A stretch of DNA of 64,000 nt from the NCBI RefSeq assembly GCF_011764545.1, contig NZ_AP022870.1:8066001-8130000 (forward strand), written 5' to 3'. The position numbers and the translations under genes are program-made. Source of the stretch: Phytohabitans flavus. GTDB lineage: Bacteria; Actinomycetota; Actinomycetes; Mycobacteriales; Micromonosporaceae. Of this stretch, positions 1 to 7,522 are shown piece by piece. The notes under the pieces are model-generated. The model ran no database searches. It was not told the origin of the DNA and saw only the letters and a program-made list of their open reading frames with translations. Numbering within the stretch: position 1 is the first letter of the stretch; each line of letters starts with the position of its first letter.

Positions 1-1
1 C

Positions 2-922
2 TTGGCCAACCTTGAGCCGTTCATCCAGGAGCTGCGCGCCGGCCACGACCTGGTGATGGGCAACCGGTTCCGGGGCGGTATCGCACCCGGTGCGATGCCC
101 CCGCTCCACCGCTACCTGGGCAACCCGGTGCTCTCCTTCCTCGGCCGCCGCCTCTTCGGCAAGAGCCTCAGCCACGTGGGCGACTTCCACTGCGGCATGC
201 GCGGCTTCAACCGTGACCGCATCCGCCAGCTCGGCCTCTGCATGCCGGGCATGGAGTTCGCCTCCGAGCTCGTCGTGCGCGCCGCGCTCAACGACTACGA
301 CATCGTCGAGGTGCCGACCACCCTCCAGCCCGACGGCCGCAGCCGCCCGCCGCACCTGCGCACCTGGCGGGACGGCTGGCGCCACCTGCGGTTCCTGCTG
401 GTCTTCGCGCCGCGCAAGACGCTGATCTGGCCCGGCGCGATCATGTTCGTCCTCGGCCTGATCGGCACGACGATCCTGACCGTCGGCCCGCTGCGGGTGG
501 CCGGCGTCGGCTTCGACATCAACACGCTCGTCTACACCTGCCTGGCGATGCTCGTCGGCACCCAGGTGCTGATGTTCGGCGCGTTCGCCCTGATCTACGG
601 GCACAACGAGGGCATCACAAGCGAGCGGCAGTCCGACCGGTGGATCCGGCTGGTTCGGCTGGAGACCTGCACCGCGCTCGGCGTGCTGCTCGTGCTCGTC
701 GGCCTCGCCGGCAGCATCCTGGCCTTCTCCGCCTGGGGCGCGCGCGGCTTCGGCGCCCAAGACCTCGGCGAGGCGCTCCGCGTGGTGCTGCCCTCGTCGA
801 CCTGTATCGGCGTCGGCGTGACCGTGATCTTCGCCGGCCTCTTCTCCAGCCTGCTGAGCCTGCGGCGCGTCAACACCCCGGTGGCCAGCCCGGCCAGCGA
901 GTTCGCCTCCACCAACGCCTAA
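2..922 (+). CDS. Family 2 glycosyltransferase, C-terminal part (5' end off window)
   Basis: This is the C-terminal part of a membrane-linked family 2 glycosyltransferase of the dolichol-phosphate mannose/glucose synthase type, which moves a sugar from a nucleotide donor to a lipid carrier. The visible part starts inside the catalytic domain: the motif DFHCGMRGF near residue 61 and the block ending in PDGRSRPPHLRTWRDGW (about residues 109-125) are typical of the acceptor side of this fold. Hydrophobic segments follow at about residues 140-165, 178-200, 223-247 and 265-285. The nucleotide-binding half with its DxD motif would lie before base 1. The open frame runs to the first base, so the start is unknown. 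Confidence 0.8.
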   Translation: MANLEPFIQELRAGHDLVMGNRFRGGIAPGAMPPLHRYLGNPVLSFLGRRLFGKSLSHVGDFHCGMRGFNRDRIRQLGLCMPGMEFASELVVRAALNDYDIVEVPTTLQPDGRSRPPHLRTWRDGWRHLRFLLVFAPRKTLIWPGAIMFVLGLIGTTILTVGPLRVAGVGFDINTLVYTCLAMLVGTQVLMFGAFALIYGHNEGITSERQSDRWIRLVRLETCTALGVLLVLVGLAGSILAFSAWGARGFGAQDLGEALRVVLPSSTCIGVGVTVIFAGLFSSLLSLRRVNTPVASPASEFASTNA

Positions 923-985
923 CGATCTCCCGGCGTGGCGCGCGGCCGCGCGACCTGGACGATCCATTCCAAGAGACAGACATGG

Positions 986-1037
986 GCTACCGCGATGTCC
1001 GCGGTGGTCCGGACCGCTGCTCCCGCGGCCTCACCCT
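986..1037 (+). repeat. Intergenic repeat block, copy 1
   Basis: This block aligns without gaps to 9974-10025, with 46 of 52 bases identical by eye. The following words CACCCTCCGCG-TTC-CAA at 1032-1050 recur at 10071-10089, so the second copy carries about 44 extra bases. Both copies lie in gene-free DNA just after the 3' end of a plus-strand gene and upstream of a hairpin whose arm is GATCGTGGTAC. Confidence 0.7.
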
Positions 1038-1148
1038 CCGCGCTTCACAAGCTCACCCCAGCTTGCGCGGATTGGTGCCAGCCCGCAGCGCGGCAGGACG
1101 ACCATCTTTGCCCGCCGCTTTGGCGCGGCCCGGTTGTCCCATCTGAGT

Positions 1149-1198
1149 AGATCGTGGTACCTAACGGCCCCTCTGGGGGCGCCTGCGTACCACGATCT
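1149..1198. repeat. Inverted repeat with 12-bp perfect arms
   Basis: AGATCGTGGTAC (1149-1160) pairs perfectly with GTACCACGATCT (1187-1198) around a 26-base GC-rich loop that can itself fold. There is no T-tract, so a classical intrinsic terminator is not shown, but it lies between convergent genes. A related hairpin with the same arm lies at 10436-10483. Confidence 0.7.
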
Positions 1199-1278
1199 CT
1201 TTCATCAGCGGCCCACCGGGCCTGGCGGCCCACCGGGCCTACCGCGCAGCGGACGCCGCCGTAGCTCAGCTCCTCGGT

Positions 1279-1482
1279 TTAGTACGTCGTGGCGTAGCGG
1301 TCCTCGTTCGGCATGATGATCCACAGCGCGATGTAGATCACGAACTGAGGGCCGGGGAGCAGGCAGGAGATCAGGAAGATCAGGCGCATCGCGTTCGGCG
1401 AGATGCCGAAGCGGCGGCCGAGGCCGGCGCAGACGCCGGCGATCATCCTGTTGTCCCGGGGACGTACGAGTTTCGCTCTCAT
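1279..1482 (-). CDS. Small PspC-domain membrane protein
   Basis: This 67-residue protein carries a PspC domain, the family of the phage-shock envelope-stress proteins. It begins MRAKLVRPRDNRMIAGVCAG, with the usual R-x-I-A-G-V-C-A-G-L-G-R-F signature at about residues 12-24, followed by one hydrophobic span (about 33-57) and a short tail. I chose the ATG at 1482 because the family motif starts immediately after it. A longer frame to 1626 adds 48 residues of low-quality sequence. It converges with the glycosyltransferase gene and is divergent from the CDP-alcohol transferase at 1629. In actinobacteria many such mini-PspC proteins are encoded alone, so a partner cannot be inferred. Confidence 0.85.
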   Translation of the reverse strand: MRAKLVRPRDNRMIAGVCAGLGRRFGISPNAMRLIFLISCLLPGPQFVIYIALWIIMPNEDRYATTY

Positions 1483-1628
1483 GAATTCCACGGTATGGGC
1501 GAGTGGCGCCGCCCGCCTCGGTAACGCCACCGACCCAACCCCTGACACCGACCCGAGGGCTTTCCCTGACCTGGGCTGATGGCTGCTAACCTGGCGCCCG
1601 TCAATTCCTGGGGTAGGGCGGCTCATCG

Positions 1629-3428
1629 ATGTTGGGTGTCATCGTCACATCCGGGCTTGAGCTGACCGCCGGGCCCATCTCGGGGCAGCTTCGCGCCGCC
1701 GGGGTGGACCGGGTCGTGGCCGTCCCGGACCTGGCCGGCTTGGCCGGGATGGCGAGCACGGCCGAGGAGCCGCTGCTGATCTGTTCCGATGACCTTGTCG
1801 CGCACACCGCCGTGCTCCGTCACCTGGCCACCAACCCGGCGGGTTCGACGGTGGCCCTGGTGGTCGAGGTGGCCGCCGGCTCCCGGGGTGAGCGGATCCG
1901 GGAGGAGCGCGGCCGGCTGGTGCCCGGCGAGCCCAACTCGGCCTTCGGCGGCGCACTGCGGGTCGATCCGCCCGACCTGCCGGACCTGATGGCCGCCGCG
2001 CGCGGCGGGGTCGGCGTCGGGCTCGACTCGCTGCCAGCAGCCCTGCGCGGGGTCGGCGTCACGGTCTTCAGTCAGCGGGTGCGGCAGCTCGTCGCCGCCC
2101 GCGCCAGGGACGGTGTGGCGCGTGCGGCCGCCCAGGCGACGATCGCCGAGATCCACCCGGACGAGGTGGAGCTGCGGCTGGCAGTGCGCGAGCGGGACGA
2201 CCTCGTCGCGACGTACCTGGTCAGCTCCTGGTCGCCGCGCCTCACCGGCTGGGCGGCCCGGGCCGGTATCGGCCCCAACACGGTCACCGCCGCCTCGGTC
2301 GCGCTGGTGGCCGCCGCGGCACTGCTCTTCTGGGCCGGCGGCCGGCCGGCGCTGCTGCTCGGTGCGGTGCTTGTCTACCTCGGTTTCGTGCTCGACCGGG
2401 TGGACGGCCAGCTGGCCCGGTACACGCGGCGGTTCAGCCCGTTCGGCGGGTGGCTGGACACGATGGCGGACCGGGTGAAGGAGGCCGCGGTCTACGCCGG
2501 GCTGGCGGCCGGCGCGCAGGGTGACGGGTGGGTGCTCGCCGTCGGGCTGCTGCTGCTGATCACGGTGCGGCAGCAGAGCGACACGTGGTACCTGGCCCTG
2601 CACGACGAGGCCGCCGCCCGCGCCACCCCGTCCACCGGGCGGCTCGGCCGGCTCTCCCATCGCGTGCAGTCCGACCAGGGCTCACCGGCGTACTGGCTGA
2701 AGCAGACCGCGCTCTTCCCGATCGGTGCCCGGTGGGCCGTGGTCGCGGTGTCCGCCGCGCTCTTCGACCAGCGGGTGGCTCTCGTGGCGATGCTCGTGTG
2801 CGCCGCGCTCTCCGCCGCGTACACGCTGGTCCTGCGCACCGTCCGCGCGTTCTCGATGCGGGTGCCCGTTTTGGCCTTGGCCGACCCGACGCTGTACCGC
2901 GACGACGGCGCCGCCGCCCACCTCGTGCGCCGCTGGACCGTGCCGCCGCTGGCCACGGCCGTGCTCGCGGGAGCCGGGGCCGCCGCGGCGCTGCTTGTGG
3001 CCCGGTCGGGTGGGAGCGAGGCGGCCGCCCTGGCGCTCCTCGCGCTTGTGCTCGCCGCCGCGCTCGGCGCGTGGCACCCGCACGACGGCCCGCTCGACTG
3101 GCTCGTGCCGGCGGCGTTACGCGCGGCCGAGCTGCTCTTCGTGGTCGCCGTCGGTGTGGTGTACGACGTGCCGCTCCCGATCGTGTACCTGCTGCTGGCC
3201 TCACTCGCGCTGCACCACTGCGACTTCACCACCCGGCTGGAAAAGCGGGTGGAGGGGCCGCCGCTGCACCGGCTGGGGCTGGGCTGGGACGGCCGAGCGG
3301 TGCTGCTCGTCGTCGGCGCGTTCGCCGGCGCGGCCGCCCCCGCGTTCGCGATGCTCGGCTTGTACCTTGTGGCGCTTGTGGTGGTTGACGCCTGGCGAAC
3401 GTGGAGTTACGGCGCGGTCGGACGCTGA
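1629..3428 (+). CDS. CDP-alcohol phosphotransferase with extra N- and C-terminal domains
   Basis: This is an integral membrane enzyme of the CDP-alcohol phosphatidyltransferase family, which moves a phospho-group from a CDP-linked donor to an alcohol during phospholipid or related lipid synthesis. The diagnostic motif D-x2-D-G-x2-A-R-x8-G-x3-D-x3-D is complete at about residues 256-280 (DRVDGQLAR, then GGWLDTMAD). About 200 residues precede the catalytic domain and resemble a degenerate nucleotidyltransferase-like region. Several hydrophobic segments follow. The C-terminal third is a second membrane domain that resembles DUF5941 from memory, which I could not check. At 599 residues it is far longer than simple PgsA-type enzymes. 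The acceptor alcohol cannot be read from the sequence. Confidence 0.8.
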   Translation: MLGVIVTSGLELTAGPISGQLRAAGVDRVVAVPDLAGLAGMASTAEEPLLICSDDLVAHTAVLRHLATNPAGSTVALVVEVAAGSRGERIREERGRLVPGEPNSAFGGALRVDPPDLPDLMAAARGGVGVGLDSLPAALRGVGVTVFSQRVRQLVAARARDGVARAAAQATIAEIHPDEVELRLAVRERDDLVATYLVSSWSPRLTGWAARAGIGPNTVTAASVALVAAAALLFWAGGRPALLLGAVLVYLGFVLDRVDGQLARYTRRFSPFGGWLDTMADRVKEAAVYAGLAAGAQGDGWVLAVGLLLLITVRQQSDTWYLALHDEAAARATPSTGRLGRLSHRVQSDQGSPAYWLKQTALFPIGARWAVVAVSAALFDQRVALVAMLVCAALSAAYTLVLRTVRAFSMRVPVLALADPTLYRDDGAAAHLVRRWTVPPLATAVLAGAGAAAALLVARSGGSEAAALALLALVLAAALGAWHPHDGPLDWLVPAALRAAELLFVVAVGVVYDVPLPIVYLLLASLALHHCDFTTRLEKRVEGPPLHRLGLGWDGRAVLLVVGAFAGAAAPAFAMLGLYLVALVVVDAWRTWSYGAVGR

Positions 3429-3607
3429 CGCCGCATTCCTACCACTTTGATAGCCCATAGTCGCTGCTACGGAAGAACTCGGCTGAACTGGGCAGTAATC
3501 ACCCTGTCACACCACGAACATGGCACGTTTACCCGATGGGCTGAAGTCGTAACGCTCGTCACAGTTACCTATTCGGGGGCCGGCAACGAAGCTGCGGGGA
3601 GGTGACG

Positions 3608-4927
3608 GTGACCACCGTCGCGCTCAAGGACGTCACCAAGGTTTTTCCAGATGGCACGGTCGCTGTCGACAACGTCAGTCTTGACGTCAACGACGGCGAG
3701 TTCATGGTGCTCCTGGGCCCGTCGGGTTGCGGCAAGTCGACCGTGTTACGCATGGTCGCAGGGCTAGAGGACCCCACCACGGGAGCGATCCTGCTCGACG
3801 GCGAGCTTGCCAACGACCTTCCGCCGCGCGACCGGCGGATCGCGATGGTTTTCCAGGATTTCGCACTATATCCCCACATGACTGTTGGGGAGAATATTGG
3901 TTTTCCTCTACGTCTCTCCGGCGTCGACCAGCAGCCGCGTGGCGAGCGGGTGGCTGACGTGGCGAGCGCCCTCGGCATCGGCGACGTGCTCGCCCGCAAG
4001 CCCAGCCAGCTCTCCGGCGGCCAGCGGCAGCGGGTGGCGATGGGCCGGGCGATCGTGCGGCGACCGGGCCTCTTCCTGATGGACGAGCCGCTGTCCAACC
4101 TGGACAGCGGCCTGCGCGCCGAGCTGCGCGCGGAGATCTCCGGGCTGGTGCGCGAGCTGGGCGTCAGCACCATCTACGTGACGCACGATCAGGCCGAGGC
4201 GCTGACCATGGCCGACCGCGTCGCCATCATGCGCAAGGGCGTGCTCCAGGACGTGGGCACACCCACCCAGGTGTACGGACGGCCGGCCACCCTCTACGTC
4301 GCCGCCTTCCTCGGCAGCCCCCGCATGAACCTGCTTGAGGCGTCGGTCTATGTGCACCTCGACCGGTACGTCGCGCTCAACCTCGGCGAGCAGGCCCTCT
4401 ACCTGCCGTGGGACGACATCCGGGCACGGGCGGTCGCGCACTACCACGGTGAGCGCATCGTGGTCGGCATGCGGGCCGAGGCCCTCACGCCGGTGGCGCC
4501 GGGCACCCCGGGCGACGTGCTTCAGGGGCGGATCCGCTACCTGGAGCACCACGGGCACGAGTCGCTGGCGTTCCTCGACATCGGCGCCACGGCGATCCTC
4601 GTCGACGACCTGGGCGGGCCGGTTACCGACGGCGAGGAGACCGGTGGCACGAGCCGCCTGCGCCGCTTCGGCCACGTGATGCAGCGGCTCACCGGACGTT
4701 CGGGCGGCGGCGAGGCGCCGCGGACCGAGCCCACCACCGGCCAGGGCAACCGCACGAGCGTGCTGAGCGACCCCGGCCGCCACCACCGGCGACCGGCGGA
4801 GCTGGCGGTGCGGCTGGCGCCGTACCCGGCGGTGTCCGCGGGGCATCCGCTGGCAATTTCGGTACGCATGGACGCGTTGCACTTTTTCGACGAGCGTGGC
4901 GATCGGATCGACGTGGGGTGGCGGTAG
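3608..4927 (+). CDS. ABC transporter ATPase, MalK/UgpC type
   Basis: This cytoplasmic ATPase subunit of a sugar-type ABC importer has every core motif: Walker A GPSGCGKST (37-45), signature LSGGQRQR (near 135), Walker B FLMDEPLSNLD (near 158) and H-loop THDQAEA (near 191). The region after about residue 235 matches the OB-fold regulatory domain of MalK-like proteins but carries a long polar insert near 370-410. The start is GTG 3608, because GGGGAGG at 3596-3602 is correctly spaced for it. The alternative GTG at 3602 overlaps that ribosome site. No permease or binding-protein gene is adjacent, so it probably serves transporters encoded elsewhere, as MsmK-type shared ATPases do. Confidence 0.85.
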   Translation: MTTVALKDVTKVFPDGTVAVDNVSLDVNDGEFMVLLGPSGCGKSTVLRMVAGLEDPTTGAILLDGELANDLPPRDRRIAMVFQDFALYPHMTVGENIGFPLRLSGVDQQPRGERVADVASALGIGDVLARKPSQLSGGQRQRVAMGRAIVRRPGLFLMDEPLSNLDSGLRAELRAEISGLVRELGVSTIYVTHDQAEALTMADRVAIMRKGVLQDVGTPTQVYGRPATLYVAAFLGSPRMNLLEASVYVHLDRYVALNLGEQALYLPWDDIRARAVAHYHGERIVVGMRAEALTPVAPGTPGDVLQGRIRYLEHHGHESLAFLDIGATAILVDDLGGPVTDGEETGGTSRLRRFGHVMQRLTGRSGGGEAPRTEPTTGQGNRTSVLSDPGRHHRRPAELAVRLAPYPAVSAGHPLAISVRMDALHFFDERGDRIDVGWR

Positions 4928-4955
4928 TCACACCGCTGCCCTACCGTCTGCGGAC

Positions 4956-5936
4956 GTGACTACCGCTAACGGTTCTGGATTGCTCGTGATCGAGCGGATC
5001 CTGCGCGACCGGCAGAGCATCTGGCAGCAGATTGTTGACGAGCGGGAGCTAGGCAAGCTGACCACGCACATGCTGGCCAGCTCCGCCATCGCGCTCGCGC
5101 TGTACGGGGCAGTGCTCGGGGCGTTCCACAGTGTGCTGATGGCGATGACGTCAGCGGTGAAGCTGCCGCTGCTCTTCCTCGTCACGCTGGCGATCTGCCT
5201 GCCCACGCTGTACCTGTTCAACCTGGTCTTCGGCGCGCGCCTGTCCGTGCGACAGGCGCTCGCGATGGTCATGGTGGCCATTACGGTCACCGCGATGCTG
5301 GCCGTGGCATTCGCCCCGATCAGCCTCTTCTTCTTGATCACCGCACCCGACTACGCCTTCTTCAAGCTGCTCAACGTGGCGATTCTGACGTTGTCGGCGC
5401 TAGTCGGACTTCGGTTCCTGACGGGTGGCATGCAGGTGCTCAACGAGCACGGCCTGCTTTCTCCCGCCGCACCGGCCGCGGTCCCCGCCACCGTGCCGGC
5501 CGCCATCCCCGCTGCGCCCGCGGTCGTCGCGCCAGCCGAAGCGGCTCCGGTGGAAGCGGTGCCGGTCACGCCGATCTCCGCCGTGCCGGCCGCCGTACCG
5601 GCCGCCGTCAACGGCGGTATGACCTCCACTGTGGTCGCACCGCTGCCCACGCTGCCCCCGCCGCCCGCGCATGTGCCCGGGTACGGCTGGGACCCCGGCG
5701 CGCGGGGCATCTACGCGGGCCCTCGCCCGCAGCGCCCACCGGTCCGCGAAGGCCAGCGCCCGGCGAGCATGACGCTGCTGTACATCTGGATCCTGCTGTT
5801 CGGCTTCGTGGGCACCCAGCTCGCGTGGACGCTGCGGCCGTTCTTCGGCAGCCCGGGGCAGGAGTTCGCGCTGTTCCGCAGCATCGAGGGCAACTTCTAC
5901 GCCGAGATCATAAGGACGATCGCGGACCTGTTCTGA
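4956..5936 (+). CDS. Membrane protein with Ala/Pro/Val-rich linker
   Basis: I do not recognise a family. The protein has an N-terminal cytoplasmic stretch of about 40 residues, then four hydrophobic segments between about residues 55 and 165. A low-complexity linker of about 75 residues rich in PAA, PAV and APA repeats follows, then a Tyr/Gly/Pro segment and one last membrane span near residues 285-305. The GTG at 4956 lies 28 bases after the ABC ATPase stop and keeps the first coding-like residues (TTANGSGLLVIERI). The open frame reaches back to 4896 but would overlap the ATPase gene. Its position suggests co-transcription with the ATPase, but no transporter function is visible. Confidence 0.7.
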   Translation: MTTANGSGLLVIERILRDRQSIWQQIVDERELGKLTTHMLASSAIALALYGAVLGAFHSVLMAMTSAVKLPLLFLVTLAICLPTLYLFNLVFGARLSVRQALAMVMVAITVTAMLAVAFAPISLFFLITAPDYAFFKLLNVAILTLSALVGLRFLTGGMQVLNEHGLLSPAAPAAVPATVPAAIPAAPAVVAPAEAAPVEAVPVTPISAVPAAVPAAVNGGMTSTVVAPLPTLPPPPAHVPGYGWDPGARGIYAGPRPQRPPVREGQRPASMTLLYIWILLFGFVGTQLAWTLRPFFGSPGQEFALFRSIEGNFYAEIIRTIADLF

Positions 5937-5951
5937 CCTTCCGACGCCGTT

Positions 5952-5985
5952 GGTGCGTGGTCGTCCTCGCCGGGGGCCACGCACC
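5952..5985. terminator. Hairpin between convergent genes
   Basis: GGTGCGTGG (5952-5960) and CCACGCACC (5977-5985) form a 9-bp perfect stem. It lies between the 3' ends of the membrane protein gene and the thioesterase gene, where a bidirectional terminator is expected. No T-run follows. Confidence 0.5.
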
Positions 5986-6008
5986 CCCGCCGGGGGAGGC
6001 CGCGCGAC

Positions 6009-6476
6009 TCAGCGCTGGGGGCGCAGGGTCCAGATCACCGTCATCTCGGCCGTGGTCTCGCCGTCCTCCGTGCTGATCTCGACCAGCACCGGAAACTCCG
6101 GGCGAGTCCCGGCGTCGAGCTCGGCGGCGATCTCCGCGACTGGGCGGCCGAGCCGGGCCGTGGCGTGGATCGTGCCGAGCGCCAGCCGCTTGTACGCGAT
6201 GTCGGCGCGCACCGCCAGCGGCACCGCGCGGTCGAGCAGGTGGGCGAAGGCCGCCAGCACCACCGCGCCGGACGCCGTCTCGCCCAGCGTGAAGATCGCG
6301 CCAGCGTGCGGGCCGCCGACGTGGTTGTGCGTCGCGGGCGAGTCGGGCAGGCGGACGACCGTGCGGACGCCGCCGTCGCCGTCGGGTGCGGCCTCGACGA
6401 ACTCGAAGCCGAGGGTGCGGGCGAACGGCACCGCCTGGAGCATTCCGGCGCCGACGGCATCTGCGTCGATGGACAT
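6009..6476 (-). CDS. Hot-dog fold thioesterase-like protein (PaaI/DUF4442 type)
   Basis: This 155-residue protein fits the single hot-dog domain thioesterases that hydrolyse acyl-CoA or similar thioesters. The signature segment HNHVGGPHAGAIFTLGETAS (about 50-69) matches the family's central helix region, with the conserved HxGA-like turn and an acidic residue after it. The C-terminal strand pattern is also typical. The length is normal for this fold. It begins at ATG 6476, and a 16-bp palindrome lies ten bases upstream. It is monocistronic, convergent with the membrane protein gene. The substrate is not predictable. Confidence 0.75.
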   Translation of the reverse strand: MSIDADAVGAGMLQAVPFARTLGFEFVEAAPDGDGGVRTVVRLPDSPATHNHVGGPHAGAIFTLGETASGAVVLAAFAHLLDRAVPLAVRADIAYKRLALGTIHATARLGRPVAEIAAELDAGTRPEFPVLVEISTEDGETTAEMTVIWTLRPQR

Positions 6477-6485
6477 GCGCCCGAT

Positions 6486-6501
6486 GTTACCGGTAGGTAA
6501 C
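6486..6501. promoter_or_regulatory. Palindrome upstream of thioesterase gene
   Basis: GTTACC-GGTA-GGTAAC is a perfect 6-bp inverted repeat with a 4-base spacer, ending ten bases before the thioesterase start. Its position suits an operator. The regulator is unknown. Confidence 0.4.
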
Positions 6502-6778
6502 CCCTAAAGGGACCCCCAATCTGTGTGATCCAATGGGTCACCCTGCGTAGTTTGCCGCCCGAGTTGGTGGCTCGTCGCGGGATTCGTGGATTACGCCCAT
6601 CCGGGTGTCCCCTGCACGTACCGCAGCCGTGTCCTGAAACGCGAGGACGCCGGGATGATGGGCCAGTTCGGGGTGTCGAGCAGGGACAGAAAGAGGGCCG
6701 TCCGGGCACTCACAGTGACCACAAAAGCCACGGGTGAGCCGGCAGTTTCATCAGTCCCACAGCGGTTACTCTGTCCGG

Positions 6779-7522
6779 GTGTTGGGACTCCCCGATGGCG
6801 TTACCGCCTGTTTGTTCGATCTCGACGGTGTGCTTACGCAGACCGCAAAGGTGCACAACGCCGCATGGAAGGAGACCTTCGACGCCTACCTGCGTGACCG
6901 TGCCGAGCACACGGGCGAGCCGTTCCGGCCGTTCGATCCCGGCGACGACTACAACAGGTACGTCGACGGCCGGCCGCGCGCGGATGGCGTGCGCACCTTC
7001 CTCGGTTCGCGAGGGATCACGCTCCCAGAGGGCACCCCGGAGGACCCGCCTAGCGCCGAAACGATCAATGGCATCGGCAATCGTAAGAATGAGCTGCTGC
7101 TCCGCCACATCCGCCAGGACGGGGTGGAGGTCTTCCAGGGATCGGTCGCCTATCTTCAGGCTGTCCGAGAGTCAGGATTGCGTCGCGCTGTGGTCTCCGC
7201 AAGCGCCAATTGTCGCGATATCCTGACCGTTACGGGCCTCATCGACGAGGTCGAAGTGGTCGTCGACGGCACCGTCGCCCGACGCGACAATCTGCGCGGC
7301 AAGCCGCATCCTGATACGTTCCTTGACGCAGCTAAGCTGCTCGGCGTCGCGCCGTCGGCTGCGGCCGTTTTCGAAGACGCCCTGGCCGGTGTGGAGGCCG
7401 GCCGCGCCGGCGATTTCGGCTATGTCGTCGGAGTCGACCGGGTCGGGCAATCCGACGCGCTATACAAGCACGGCGCCCACGTCGTCGTGCGCGACCTCAG
7501 TGAGTTGCTGGAGAATCCATGA
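6779..7522 (+). CDS. Beta-phosphoglucomutase-type HAD hydrolase
   Basis: This HAD-superfamily enzyme most likely interconverts beta-glucose 1-phosphate and glucose 6-phosphate. The first HAD motif FDLDGVLTQTAKVH near residue 13 has the nucleophile Asp and the acid/base Asp of phosphoglucomutases, followed by the family's conserved threonine. The second motif (VVSASANC) and the Lys and acidic motifs (GKPHPDTF, then FEDALAGVEAGRAG) are in place. I chose GTG 6779 because family members begin directly with the LGLPD segment; a longer frame starts at 6734. The last four bases overlap the GH65 gene (ATGA), which indicates coupling. The pairing fits: the phosphorylase would release beta-glucose 1-phosphate that this enzyme isomerises. 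Confidence 0.9.
   Translation: MLGLPDGVTACLFDLDGVLTQTAKVHNAAWKETFDAYLRDRAEHTGEPFRPFDPGDDYNRYVDGRPRADGVRTFLGSRGITLPEGTPEDPPSAETINGIGNRKNELLLRHIRQDGVEVFQGSVAYLQAVRESGLRRAVVSASANCRDILTVTGLIDEVEVVVDGTVARRDNLRGKPHPDTFLDAAKLLGVAPSAAAVFEDALAGVEAGRAGDFGYVVGVDRVGQSDALYKHGAHVVVRDLSELLENP

Larger units (their letters stand above)
923..1278. other. Gene-free region with repeat block and hairpin
   Basis: This 356-base stretch lies between the convergent glycosyltransferase and PspC genes. I see no convincing coding frame in it. It holds a 52-base block (986-1037) that recurs at 9974-10025 and a strong inverted repeat (1149-1198), which are listed separately. Confidence 0.6.
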